From: Pezicula radicicola
Taxonomy: Eukaryota > Ascomycota > Leotiomycetes > Helotiales > Dermateaceae
Direction: 5' to 3'
Length of the DNA stretch: 64,000 nucleotides
Assembly (NCBI GenBank): GCA_003008705.1
Contig: PDUO01000020.1
Location: 999,914-1,063,913 of the forward strand
Shown: one piece after another, positions 1 to 10,665 of the stretch
Layout of the letters: every line of letters begins with the position of its first letter
Position numbering within the stretch: position 1 is the first letter of the stretch
Notes under the pieces: model-generated
Databases searched by the model: none
Seen by the model: the letters and a program-made list of their open reading frames with translations, nothing else
What the model was told of the DNA's origin: nothing
Made by a program: the position numbers and the translations under genes

Positions 1-836
1 GTGTCTGTAATAATCTTATCGACTGCAAACTGAAAGGACTCGGGAACAGCGCGTTTGTTAAGGGAGAGAGTTGTAGGTGTAGAATCCATCCCATTGATTC
101 CAATTTTCTCTTTCTTTTTGCTTTGAAGCAGGGTCCTGGTAGATGTTTGTTCCAAAGGTCTACCTGACAACACGACAAGTAAGACTCGAAGTGTATGTGA
201 GGCGAATCGATCTGTGAGAAGAAATGTCATTTGTCCTTCCAGCTCATTCAACGTATAGAGGAATAGATTCTCCATCGACACATAAACCTCTCCCTCTTTC
301 GCCTCAACGTCCCCAGTTAACTCCTGCGTAACAACTGGTGCAGATTGTATGAATAAAGTTTCGCAACAATGACTGGAAAATCGATGTTGTACTAAATGCG
401 CAAAATTCCCACTGAACTTCTCAAACAGCTTCTTCTTCTGCTCCGTATTACTCAGTAATATCAATCTCTCCATCAACCGGGAACATGACTGACTACATGC
501 AATCTTCAATTCTTTCCCTTCTGCTTCCCGATATACGTTTGCAAGGAAGAGGGAGCGTTCTTCGGGGGATGGGAAGTCGTTTAATTCGAGGAGTTCGTCT
601 GCGCGGCGAAAATACTCTTGCTCTTCATCTTCGAGCATTCCATAGAAGGGTCGTTCTACAACATCAACTCCCTCCTCAGTGAAAGGTACATCGTCTGTTC
701 CTGTGAATGCGACGTCTTCTGCTGGCTCCTGGGACTTCTGCCGTTTGGTTGGGACGTCTTCTTCTCCCATCTCGCGCTTCCTCTTCAATTTCTTCTCATC
801 TCTTCGCCCTCGACTGTGCTTGTTCTCCTTCGGCAT
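1..836 (-). CDS. NOP9: Nucleolar protein 9 (Pumilio-repeat), 5' part
   Basis: The reading frame starts at the ATG at 836-834 and stays open to the window edge (about 278 codons seen), so the gene is cut at its C-terminal side. The N-terminus is Lys/Arg-rich (MPKENKHSRGRRDEKKLKRK), as in nucleolar proteins. It is followed by helical repeats of the Pumilio type: a block with SCSRLMERLIL, one with LVQHRFSSHCCETLF, and one with LTDRFASHTLRVLLVVLSG. The last is characteristic of Nop9. Nop9 binds pre-rRNA near the 3' end of 18S and is needed for 40S subunit assembly in the nucleolus. The family assignment rests on recalled similarity. No intron is visible in this part. The gene diverges from the decarboxylase at 1146, sharing about 310 bases of promoter. 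Confidence 0.85.
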   Translation of the reverse strand, partial: MPKENKHSRGRRDEKKLKRKREMGEEDVPTKRQKSQEPAEDVAFTGTDDVPFTEEGVDVVERPFYGMLEDEEQEYFRRADELLELNDFPSPEERSLFLANVYREAEGKELKIACSQSCSRLMERLILLSNTEQKKKLFEKFSGNFAHLVQHRFSSHCCETLFIQSAPVVTQELTGDVEAKEGEVYVSMENLFLYTLNELEGQMTFLLTDRFASHTLRVLLVVLSGRPLEQTSTRTLLQSKKKEKIGINGMDSTPTTLSLNKRAVPESFQFAVDKIITD

Positions 837-1145
837 CTTGATACTGTGAGGAGTGAATTCGCGCAAAATTTACGGGAAGTCTACAAAATGGACCAGTCCT
901 TTCGTTCGACAACAAAAATTTCGAGGTCCTTTTCCGATAAAGCTTTGCGATAAGCCGGAGAAAATATTCTAGCGGGCACCGATTATCCTTGTCCAGAGTA
1001 TAACGTCACGTGCGGAATCACGTGAATCAGCACGTCATCAAGACTTTTACAAAGCAATCTTTCTCCATTCTTCAATTCCTTTTCTCTTCAGTTCCGTAGT
1101 TTTTTTGCAATTAGAAACGGGTTTTATTTTTATTGTATCTTCATC
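837..1145. promoter_or_regulatory. Divergent NOP9 / decarboxylase promoter with paired CACGTG boxes
   Basis: Two perfect CACGTG palindromes lie at 1007-1012 and 1019-1024, twelve bases apart. CACGTG is the site of Cbf1/USF-type bHLH factors in fungi. An AAAAATTT stretch near 905-912 resembles the RRPE element of ribosome-biogenesis genes, which would suit NOP9. A pyrimidine-rich leader (1060-1100) precedes the decarboxylase ATG. Which gene each site serves is inference. Confidence 0.5.
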
Positions 1146-2854
1146 ATGGGTTCAAATGGTACGATTTTGCCCATTGTAAATAGCAAAGAAGCACCTCTAG
1201 ATAGAGCATCCGAGGTTGAAGAAGTAAGATTTTTTCACTCGACAATTTCATCGCGATTTTTACAACGCAATTGATAGGCAGAGTACTAATATTTCCAAAG
1301 TTACTGCAAGCAGTCCAATCTCTTATAGTTCCATTTATTAGATCAGCGGACGAAGATGCTGCATCAAAACATACAGGTTATGGACTCGCAATTCCAGGCG
1401 GCGGGCCCAGAACGAGTTTGCTGGAGCATCATAAGCCAGCAAAGTTGATCCAACTTATGAAATTTGATCTTCCGGGTGATGGGAAGGGAAAAGAGGGTTT
1501 ATTAGAGACAGTTGAAAAGGTATTGAAGTACAGCGTCAATACTTGGGATCAGGGATTTTTGGACAAGCTGTACGCGAGCACTAATGCGGTAAGCAGTTTC
1601 GATACTTTGCATTGAGAAGAAACTGAACAGCCTAGGTCGGCGTCATCTCAGAACTACTTCTAGCTGTTTTGAACACCAACGTGAGTTCCTCCGCGCTCTA
1701 CTTGCCAACCTCAACCTCAACTTACCCTTTAGCTCCACGTCTTCCAAGTGTCACCAGCGCTCTCACTCATTGAGAAAACCACAGCGCGTACATTTGCGAA
1801 CCTGTTTGGTTTTGACGGGCCACACGCTGGTGGAATATCAACCCAAGGAGGTAGTGCCTCAAACACCACATCGATAATAATAGCCCGCAACAATCTCTAT
1901 CCCGAGACGAAGACCTCAGGAAATGGAAAGCACCAATTCATCCTCTTTACTAGTGTGCATGGCCACTACTCGCTTGAAAAGGCCGCCCAGATGTGTGGAC
2001 TCGGTACAGATAATGTCTGGTCCGTCCCAGTTGACTCCCAAGGACGCATAATTCCTTCTTCACTTGAAGATCTGATCAAGAAGGCCAAGTCAGAAGGGAA
2101 GACGCCCTTCTATGTCAATGCTACAGCAGGTACTACAGTGCTAGGATCCTACGACCCATTCTCAGCTATCTCCGTCATCTGTAAAGCACACAACCTCTGG
2201 CTACATATAGATGGTAGCTGGGGTGGGCCAGCCATCTTCTCATCCCTGCAAAAACATAAGCTCGCAGGTGCCCACTTGGCAAACTCATTAGCAGTAAACC
2301 CACATAAAATGATGGGAGTTCCTGTCACATGTTCATTCCTCCTCGGTCCAGATTTGAGGGCCTTCCATAAGGCTAATACGTTACCGGCTGGCTACCTCTT
2401 CCACGAGAGTAACGATCCCGAGGGCGAGGTATGGGATCTTGCCGATTTGACGCTGCAATGTGGGCGTAGAGGCGATAGTCTGAAGCTGGCTTTGTCGTGG
2501 ATTTATTATGGTGCATCAGGGTTCGAAGCACAAGTTGACCATGCTTTCTCCGTCGCTTCTTATTTCGCTACTCTCGTCCAGGACCACTCAGACTTCGTCT
2601 TGGTCTCTGAAAATCCACCTCCGTGCTTGCAAGTCTGCTTTTATTACGCTCCTGGTGGCCTCAAAGCGGAAGCGGAGGAGAACACAAAGGTGACCAGTGG
2701 CATCTCAAAGGCCTTGATTAGCCGCGGTTTCTTGGTTGACTATGCACCTGGAGACCAAGGGAATTTCTTTAGAGTGGTTGTTAATTCGCAAACAAAAAAG
2801 GGAACGATTGATGGGTTAGTGAAGGCTATTGTTGAGGTTGGGAAGGATGTATAG
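1146..2854 (+). CDS. PLP-dependent group II decarboxylase (glutamate/cysteine-sulfinate decarboxylase-like)
   Basis: Four exons (1146-1223, 1301-1588, 1636-1680, 1733-2854) join in phase to give 510 residues, the usual size of animal-type GAD/CSAD proteins. The first intron carries TACTAAT just before its acceptor. The PLP-binding lysine is about K329 in NPHKMMGVP, and the cofactor-contacting aspartate is about D297 in LHIDGSWGG; the family usually has HVDAAWGG. The phosphate-binding region is visible as STQGGSASNT. It should decarboxylate an acidic or aromatic amino acid (glutamate, aspartate or cysteine sulfinate) in the cytosol; the exact substrate cannot be read from the sequence. There is no signal peptide. 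It diverges from NOP9. Confidence 0.9.
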
Positions 2855-4856
2855 AGTAGGAGAATGGGGCATGATATATATGAAATAATGAGCTAAGAAT
2901 TGAGCTACTAAATACGATAAAATAAAGCAACATAACTCATTTACTTGATCTAAGGCTCTCGACGTGCTTCACATCTTTCATCGTGAATATATTGATGGAC
3001 GTACATCTTCTCCTATCACCAAGTTGAAGACTGCGACCTCACACAAAAGGCATTCATAGTCCCCTCTCTAGAGAAAGCCCGATTGTCTCGACCATTATTT
3101 GATCCGATAGTCGCGAGAAAATTCATCAATAACAAAAAGAAAATAGCGGCGACAACTTTACCACCAACATACTTAATTTATTCTTACCGAAAGAAAGGCT
3201 GCAATCATCACATATCACCTTTTCGACGCTCCATCACGATACTACAGCTTCACCGTTTTGCTTTCATCTTTCAAGAAAATTTCCATCGCGGGAACGGATT
3301 GGGCACACCAGGCTGCAGGATCGACACCGATCAGCATCAAACAAGAAGAATTGTTATTGATATGCAACCGAGGTTCCCCAGAACAAAAGACCGCAGAAGC
3401 TACAGAATCAAGATCTTTTTTCGGACACCGTCCTCAAAATCGAAGAGGCTCGTGAACGGCTACGGCGAACGAAGTGGTTCTGGACTTTCTTTTTGATAGT
3501 TGATGGATCGTGAATAGAAGAGAGAAATACAAAGCTGTGGTCAGGCGAGCAGGTCGCGGGCCTCTTTTTGTTTCGAGAGTAGTAGAAAAGTGTGGGCCAG
3601 ACGGAGAGGTAAGAGGACCGTTCGTTGCAAGAATGGAAACAATACCCTTCTCATAGGTCCACGGCTCCAAAACATGACCCTCGTTTTGAAGTCGTGCTGT
3701 GCTCGCTTTCTTGAGCTTGCATCTCCTCGGTAGTGGCACGCTTTTATCCTCGAGTGGTGCCATATTGTCCGTGATATCAGAAGAAATCCAAGATGGCTCG
3801 TCTCTCTTCTCAAGAAGAATATCTTTCACGATTTTAGTCAAAGATACTAGAGATACGTACCACCCCACCGCATGCACCCCTTTATCGAAGTGCTGTAGCA
3901 TCGGAGACAAAAATGGCTCACAGGAGTAATAGGTAAGGCTGTCCCGATGAAGATCTCTAGAGCGGGAACCGTCGAAACGAGGCGCTCAACAGTAACCTCT
4001 TCCAGAGCAAAAGTCGCAAGCCAGAAGAGACTCTAGTTTTCTTATTCCGGCCCCCCTACGAACATGCCCCTACTTGGTGGTCGCATGTTATGTAAATAAA
4101 TAAACAAATTAATAAATAATCTACCCTCCCTCTCCTTTTCCGCTCCTTTCAATTGATCTTGATCTCGTAAAGCAGGAGAGGAAGTGCCGCTCGGTTCCCC
4201 GCCACATTGATAGTGGCCAACATCCCCTGTCTGTACAGTACTTACCACTCGCAGCGCACCCACGCACGAAACGGAGCCACAGAATCACTCACTCTCTGCA
4301 TGCTATCCCAGCATACAAGACAGGCACATAATACCATTGTTCGTCAAGAAGAACGAGCCCGAGCAGATCAAAGCTTTCTGTCTTGTCTAGCAGCAAACCC
4401 ATTTGGACGAACGTGTCGCCATCCCTAAACCTTACTCTTATCTCTCGTCAGCAATAGTAAGGGAGTACTGTACATTGTAGTGCCCGCCGGAGCGCAAACC
4501 CCAGAAGAAGAAAAAAGGATATATGAAAGTTACATTGGGAATATAGAGAGGCGCAGGGAACTAAAAAGAGAGTTTGAGACGAAGGCTGAGGATATTGAGA
4601 GAAGGTGCCAGGCATATTGCGACTAAGGCATTGCATTGCAAGAAGGCCGCATTGAACTCAGCAACGATCCCCTCAACCACAAATTCGGCATAGGACACCA
4701 CGAGCACATCTCATAGCGCAGCGAGCGCGCTCTTCATTCCCAAATCCACGAATTGACACCCCTACATACCGGTACCTCAAGATCGACAAACGATCTCCAT
4801 CAGGTCCCTCGCACACGCGACACCTCCCCAAACCTTCACCCACCACAGAATACACA
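2855..4856. other. Intergenic region and probable long leader of the Ras-type gene
   Basis: About 2 kb separates the decarboxylase stop from the Ras-type ATG. Several open frames of 60-158 codons exist on both strands (for example minus 3910-3434), but none shows a recognisable domain and their compositions look random. Long 5' leaders are usual for fungal signalling genes, and the CT/AC-rich stretch at about 4640-4856 fits a transcribed leader. I see no supported gene here. Confidence 0.4.
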
Positions 4857-5627
4857 ATGGATGCTTCTCACCGCATAACAATAACCATCTGCGGGGACGG
4901 TGGCTGCGGTAAATCGTCCATAACCCTCCGTCTCGTGCGCTCTCAATGGACGCATGAGTACGACCCCACCATCGAGGACTCCTATACGCTCTCCCGCCAA
5001 ATTGACGGGCAGACCTATCACCTCTCTTTAACAGACACAGCGGGCCAAGAAGAATACCGTGGGATGTGGGCAGCCTCGAATCTGCGTAGCGACGCCTTCC
5101 TCCTTGTTTACGACATCACCAATGAATCTTCTCTGCAGGAGCTAGAGTACTTCAATGATTTGATCGATATGGAAGCCGAGACTAGAGAGGATGCTAGTAG
5201 GGCGAATGGGGAATATGGGTTCGTGAAGCCGATTAAGATTGTGGCAGGGAATAAATGCGATTTGCAGGAGAGTAGGCAGGTTAGTAGTAAGACTGGGCTG
5301 CAGTGGGCGAGGAAACGCGACTGTGGATTCATGGAGACGAGTGCTAGGAATGTGGTCAACATTGAGGAGACTTTTGCGTTGATTGTGAGGAGGGTTGTGG
5401 AGGCTAGGCGCCTTGCTGCGAATCCTGGTGGAGCTGGGTCTTTAAGGATTGATACGAGGAGAGGGGGTAGCACTGGTAGTGGAAGTGAGTTAGGAACGAG
5501 GAGGGCTCCTACTGCGCCATTGAGTCCGTTACCGCCAATGTCCGAAAAGGAGAGAGAGAGGGAAGAGAAAGAAAGTAGAGGGAGTAAATGGAGGAGATTT
5601 TGGGCACGACTGAGATGTTGGCCGTGA
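4857..5627 (+). CDS. Ras-family small GTPase with atypical C-terminus
   Basis: A single exon encodes 256 residues. All G boxes are present: P-loop GDGGCGKSS at residues 13-21, effector loop YDPTIEDSY matching Ras exactly, DTAGQEEY in switch II, NKCDL and ETSA. The residues equivalent to Ras G12 and G13 are glycine, so the protein should be GTPase-competent. Between the DITNE strand and NKCDL there is an extra acidic loop (EAETREDASRANGEYG) that classic Ras lacks. After the G domain comes a Gly/Ser/Arg linker, then a Glu/Arg-rich helix and the basic tail KWRRFWARLRCWP. The only tail cysteine is third from the end, so there is no CaaX box. Membrane binding may depend on the basic-aromatic tail or palmitoylation. 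A spliced extra 3' exon is the alternative, but I could not find one. Confidence 0.9.
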   Translation: MDASHRITITICGDGGCGKSSITLRLVRSQWTHEYDPTIEDSYTLSRQIDGQTYHLSLTDTAGQEEYRGMWAASNLRSDAFLLVYDITNESSLQELEYFNDLIDMEAETREDASRANGEYGFVKPIKIVAGNKCDLQESRQVSSKTGLQWARKRDCGFMETSARNVVNIEETFALIVRRVVEARRLAANPGGAGSLRIDTRRGGSTGSGSELGTRRAPTAPLSPLPPMSEKEREREEKESRGSKWRRFWARLRCWP

Positions 5628-6452
5628 ATTTGACGTGGTGGGAATGGGAGCGGGAATGGGAACTTGACGAACGACGATTCATGACGGATAAGATGGGATG
5701 ACGAATGGCTGCTTTTAGCGACTTGCTTTGCTTTGTACGAGTGCTGTTTTGCGAATCCTGGGAAAGGCCAGGAAGGAAGGAATGATATTCATGTATATGT
5801 TTAGGTAACAAAGATTGGGAAAGCCAACTTTGGCGATGGAGTCGGAGGTGCATGGTATGGTTCGGATAATACCCTCTGGGAAATGTTCTCCAGATGAGAC
5901 ATGAGATTGTTTTCGGTTATTGGAGCTATGAAGGAAATGCATTCATTTGCTTCGCGTATATATATTTGTATGGTGGCTTTCTTGTGAGTGGAATTTGTTA
6001 TATCTTGATTGACCGGTGACGTTGAGACATCGTAGCGTGACGAACGTCTCGGCATCATATACAGAGTAGTCACTCAAACGAACACTTTAATTTAAACCGG
6101 ACTTTAGTTAACCAGATAACCTGTTGATAGCTATTGTCTCTCCAGCGTGCTGTCTTCGACTTAAGTTCAATGCAGGTATAAGTGTTGTTGTTGTTGATAT
6201 ATATTCGATCATTTGCAGGTCCCACTAGTGGGAAGCCTGTCAAGAGTCGGAATCCATCAGATTCATGACTTCATAAATTATGAAATATATATATATAACT
6301 AGAGACTGCACTTCACGTACTGAAGTGAGCCGCAAAGGGCAATCTTAAGTTAAAATGCCAGTAACCATCAGATCTCAGAAACACCAACTTCAAATCCCCC
6401 CTAAAAACGCCTAGGTGTTCTATGCCATCTAGCTCTATCCCGACCGTATCAC
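5628..6452. other. Convergent intergenic region
   Basis: It lies between the Ras-type stop and the stop of the minus-strand AMMECR1 gene. It holds TA-rich runs (TATATATAT near 5955 and 6285), a GTT triplet run near 6186 and a CCCACTAGTGGGA palindrome near 6221. No gene is visible. Both 3' UTRs must end here. Confidence 0.5.
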
Positions 6453-7352
6453 CTATTTCCCATTCCCATTCTTCTCAACCCAGGCCCTCCAGTCTCTAAA
6501 TTCAGCCCAATCTAAACTCTCTGCTTTTCCTTGAAACCTCACGACTTTCAAATCACCCACCTCGTTCCAACGTTCCCTCTTCCCTCCCCACCCTGCCTTC
6601 CTCATCAAACTTATCACCGTCTCCTCTTTATCCCAGCCTTGCTCAGGTGCTACATCAGGTAGATAACAAGCTCCATGCCTTCGGTTCCTGTGGTAGAAGG
6701 ATATCCTCAAGCCGTGTACACCGAGCTCCCAGTCCATTGCATCTTTGGCTTGTTCAAAGTCGGTGAGGAGAGTGACGGAGACTTCGAGAGTGGGCAGTTC
6801 CGAGAGGGTTATGGGGTTGAAGCGAGTGTCGTGCAAAGCGGAGGTTAAGGAGTAGGATGAGAGGCCTTCGGAGAGACGTTGTGCTTCGAAGGTTCCAATA
6901 CAGCCTCGTAGGGAACGGAAGCCGCTGCTTGACATGGTGTTCCAGGTTACGAAGAGAGGGGACTCGGTAATCGAGTCGTTGTGTTGGGAGGTGAGGCGGC
7001 CGATGCCGATGGGTGTGAAGGAGCTGGTTGAAGACTCAGGGGTCGTGGCTACGGTAGAGGGAGCAAGAGATATTGAGGAGTTCGAGGAAGGACTTGAAGT
7101 CCCGCTTCGTTCGGAAAGCCTTGACAACGTTGGATTCCTTGCAGCCGAGAGACTTGATGTCGGCTTTGTTTCGTCCTCGTCCTCTTCCTCAGCTTCTCCA
7201 TCCACAAATTCTACGTCTTCCCCCTCGACTTCTAGTCCTTTTGGATACTCGGCCCACGAGGTTTGGACTTGGTAGAGGGTCATGGGGGTGCGCTTGGAGA
7301 GGCTGGCGTCGAGAGCCTCGAAGCAGTACAGGCAATGTTCTACGGTAGCCAT
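6453..7352 (-). CDS. AMMECR1-domain protein
   Basis: One uninterrupted frame gives 299 residues from ATG 7352. The fold signature is split in two. An N-terminal part (TVEHCLYCFEAL, then MTLYQVQTSWAEYPKG) is followed by a roughly 90-residue acidic/Ser-Thr-rich insertion. The AMMECR1 core then resumes with SPLFVTWN, then LRGCIGTF, ELPTLEVSVTLLTDFE, DWELGVHGLRISF and YLPDVAPEQGWDKEETV. LRGCIGTF is the hallmark of the family. These proteins are conserved from archaea to man; a catalytic role has been suggested but not settled. The insertion between the first strand and the core is common in fungal members. The start is chosen at the only ATG before the conserved part. Confidence 0.9.
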   Translation of the reverse strand: MATVEHCLYCFEALDASLSKRTPMTLYQVQTSWAEYPKGLEVEGEDVEFVDGEAEEEDEDETKPTSSLSAARNPTLSRLSERSGTSSPSSNSSISLAPSTVATTPESSTSSFTPIGIGRLTSQHNDSITESPLFVTWNTMSSSGFRSLRGCIGTFEAQRLSEGLSSYSLTSALHDTRFNPITLSELPTLEVSVTLLTDFEQAKDAMDWELGVHGLRISFYHRNRRHGACYLPDVAPEQGWDKEETVISLMRKAGWGGKRERWNEVGDLKVVRFQGKAESLDWAEFRDWRAWVEKNGNGK

Positions 7353-9036
7353 GTTGAAAGAGATTGCGGGATTGCCTTACTGTTTCTCTGTCTTGTCTCG
7401 CGCTTTTTCACTCTCCTGGGTGAGTGGTGAGGTATATGGGATGTTGTTCAGCTCATGCTCCTCATCATGGTTGGCAGGTGGCTGGTTCGTGGCGGGGTAA
7501 TCTTAGAGGGTGGATTCTCGAATTGGCGATAACTTGGATAAGGCTCGTTGCTTCGGTTACGCTGCTAAGTAACTGCTGAGGTCATGCAGCGCTGCCCCCA
7601 GCTGCAAGACATCATTTTGTGAGTTAGTAAGCTTTTTACTTGTCCTTCTTGCATTTCTCTTTGCCTCCAAAAATCACAGCTAGTGCAACAGAGGACGAGT
7701 GAGACTTCAAGGATATTTATTGGCCTTACCCAGCACACTACTCGCCGACGGGTACAGTACTACGTTGTTAGTGCTCTCGGTATTAGTATTAGCCGGGAGA
7801 GCCTTCGGTGAGATCACCACGCGACCAATACTCGGTATGATTTCACCACCTTGACAACAGCGTACTTCAGTGTTCAAGTAGCTCTTGTCAACAGTGACCT
7901 ACCTCGAAGTAAAAAGTGACAAGATCCAAATCCCAAGTCCCAAGAAGATTCAAGATGCTTCGCTGAAACAGCTGTGCCACGTGCTATCCCAAAGTAGTTA
8001 GGTACCTTAGGTATCCATCTCCCTCAACCTGAATCTCGGTCATCCTCTTGAAACTTTCGGTAACCGGTAGGCGAGCACTGGGGGTCACCACTCACCAATT
8101 TCCCTCCTTTGAGTCCTTCCCCTTCCCCTTCCCCTTGCCTCTCTCACCTTCCTCCGCGCTCACGATGTCATCGCCATCAAGTCTAAATCCATCTCAAAAG
8201 CTTAACAAGGTCTGGCATCGATGCGGCCTCAGCTGAAGCCGCCCATGGTGCCCACCGTCTGAACCTCACAACCCGTCGTATTGAAGTCTGAGACCGGATT
8301 GTTTTCTTTCCATCATGGCACCGTCAGAACAAGCCTTTTGCTTCTCGCTTCAACCATCTCATGTATCAGCCTCGTTTGACACCCTCGCTTTTCAGACGAT
8401 CCCGCCCCACCAATTCCCCAATCCATCAAAAGCGTCAATTCTGCCTGCCTGGCAGTGCTGGCACCAAAATAACATAGATCGGAGACAACGGGCTGCCGGA
8501 GGGACAATGCGGGTCTCGCATTTTGCCTCGCCGTCGAGCGTGTTACCGCTCGTCGTCTCCACTATTTAAAGGAATCCTTCCTGCTGGAAAGGCTTAACTA
8601 CAATTAAGTCTATTCCTCAAACCCTCCAAGTCTCATCTTCCCCGTGATTAGCCCAACACGGGTGCTCGCTTGAATCCCCGAACCCCAGCCGTCATATTGA
8701 ATCAAGGCTCTCGCTGTGGGCGGTGGCCATGTCTGGAACAAGAACGGGTTGTACGCTCTGGCATCAAACTGCCATCTCATCATTTGACTTTGCCAATCTC
8801 GGGGATGTCTGTCATCCAGAACTTTCCTTGAGCCGTGAGCAACCAGGGGAGTAAGCCTGCTTGGCAGTACAAGTATCTCTACTTCCCGTCTCTTAACCTC
8901 TCTCTCTTTCATCCTCTTCATTCAGCCTCAAGTTCACCTCTATACTTCTCTCTCTCTCTCTTAAATTAGTATAATTGTCGCCGGACGACCTACTTTCACT
9001 CACTACTATCCGAGAGTTTATCAATCAACCGTCAAT
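7353..9036. other. Intergenic region; promoters of AMMECR1 gene and secreted-peptide gene
   Basis: No convincing gene is seen in 1.7 kb. A CACGTG occurs at about 7979. Short frames (for example plus 8315-8569, minus 8921-8610) have no domain or codon character. Just upstream of the small secreted protein are a TATTTAAA at about 8565 and a CT-rich initiator tract (8870-8965), typical of strongly expressed ascomycete genes. Confidence 0.4.
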
Positions 9037-9402
9037 ATGCAGTTCACACTCATTGCCCTTGTCTCTTTCTTCGCTGTTGCATTCGCTGCACCTGCTCCCG
9101 TTGCCAACCCGGAACGTATTGATGGTTAGTTTTACTTCTCAAATCTACCAGTCGAGTGAGAATCAGGCCCGAAATGGCTTTCATACTTGCGTCGAATTCT
9201 CGGATTCACGGCTTCAGTCTATCTCACCCAAAGCCGTCGGACTAACAAAGACCTTCCAGATGTCACCCTACGTGCCCGTCAAGACTCAGTTCCAGCCACC
9301 GCTCCTTCAGCCGAGTCAGCTTCCATGACTGATGCCAGCGGAAATGTCGTCTCTTTCGACTCCACTGCAGTCTACCTCCCAGCCGCCGCTGCCGGTCAAT
9401 AA
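9037..9402 (+). CDS. Small secreted protein (76 residues), unknown function
   Basis: Two exons (9037-9124 and 9260-9402) join in phase across a 135-base intron. The donor is GTTAGT, the branch site is ACTAACAAAG and the acceptor is TTCCAG. Residues 1-18 form a clear signal peptide (MQFTLIALVSFFAVAFAA), with likely cleavage at the Ala-rich end before PAPVANPE. The remaining 57-odd residues are Ser/Ala/Thr-rich, contain no cysteine and include LRARQDS, a possible basic processing site. I recognise no family. It could be a secreted peptide, a cell-surface peptide precursor or a candidate effector. The good intron signals and the CT-rich promoter argue that it is a real gene. Confidence 0.75.
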
Positions 9403-10665
9403 ATCAGTCACTTCAAGTTCGGAGATGAGGGGATGATGGGTTAGATACAAGAGTTGCATCGGTAATATGGGTTTGGACTTGGGATGGAGTTGTTTGTTTG
9501 TTGATGTCGATACTTGGTGTGGCTAGATGGATGAATAAAAACTAAAAATACGTCCTTCATTACTGCCATTTAAGTTGCTTGAGTCCATGAGGTTGTGAGA
9601 TTGATCATGGACTCCTACGTTACTCATAAAATTCATGTGTTGGTGAGTTTCATTGGGAAAGGAGTATTCTTAACCTTATACTTAAATTTAACCTTATTCG
9701 GCATAACCCACTGTCGAATTATACGACATCAGTTATCGTACATATATTTATGCTCAATCTAATAATATTTGTCAAATCTCATCAAAGTTCTTGATGGGTT
9801 ACCAAACTCGCGATGATTTTCACGGCAGTTCTCATTCAAGTTGCTAAAACTCGAGCGATAAAAGTGTAGAGTGAGTGGGAATTCCCATGGTGACTATCAA
9901 GTTGGTACAGTACCAACACTGAACATCTCATAATTTACGATCAGAAACCAAGACTTGAGACAGAATTTTGATCCGAAACAATCGAGAATGTTTTTGAGCT
10001 CTCTTTGATTCTTAAGTTTCTCTTTCTTTCTTTAGATGAATGAATGACCTTGTATTAAGGGTTTGAAACTATAATCGTAGGCAAGCCCTTCCCAGGCACC
10101 CAGGTGGTAGGCCCGAATAATATGAGGGTCACGTGTAGGCACAAGAAGTAAAAATCTGTGCACATTTTCTCGGGTAGTGAGTGGGTGGGGGCTTGCCTAC
10201 GATTAGCTGTTTGGTTCAACTTGCAGAGTAGGAACTAGCAATTTATTTTGATCACCATTTGATATTTTTATTTAGGCTAAGCGAGAGGGTCTGATGAGCT
10301 TTTGATGAGGACCTATTTTAATGAGAAGATTTTAGATTGTTTATTTATAAATAACGTCTCAAGGTTATTTACGAAGTATTCAACCTGGTTTCGGGAATAT
10401 ATAATCCCTGTCTTTTTATATGGGGTCTTTTTTATAAGCGAGGGGAATAGGGGGTTTCTTCATAAGTATTGGCATGAGGTGCAAGTTTCATGGCTATTCC
10501 TACCAAATGAATTGTATCTATCACTAATTATATTGCTACTGTATTTATTGTCTTGATGACAATTTGGTAGGCGACCTGTGATTCTCATTTTGATTTTGAA
10601 TAATTCAGTGAGCAAAGAACTTGATCCCACACCCTTACTTCCTCCATATCCAAAAAAAATCCCTC
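9403..10665. other. Intergenic, AT-rich, holding a MITE-like element
   Basis: This stretch lies between the secreted-peptide gene and the 3' end of the P450 on the other strand. Apart from the inverted-repeat element at 10074-10203 (listed separately) it shows only AT-rich sequence and small random frames. Confidence 0.5.
10074..10203. mobile_element. 130-bp MITE-like element with perfect TIRs and TA target duplication
   Basis: The ends are exact inverted copies: ATCGTAGGCAAGCCC at the left and GGGCTTGCCTACGAT at the right. A TA dinucleotide flanks the element on each side (10072-10073 and 10204-10205), as left by Tc1/mariner-type transposition. The interior has no coding capacity and carries a CACGTG at about 10131. 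This is the classic form of a Stowaway-like MITE. Because the ends are unmutated, it is probably recent. Confidence 0.75.

Noticed and set aside
3434..3910. Open frame of 158 codons on the minus strand
   Set aside because: No domain, Ser/Thr/Arg-rich random composition, overlapping frames on both strands of similar length, and no splice or promoter support.
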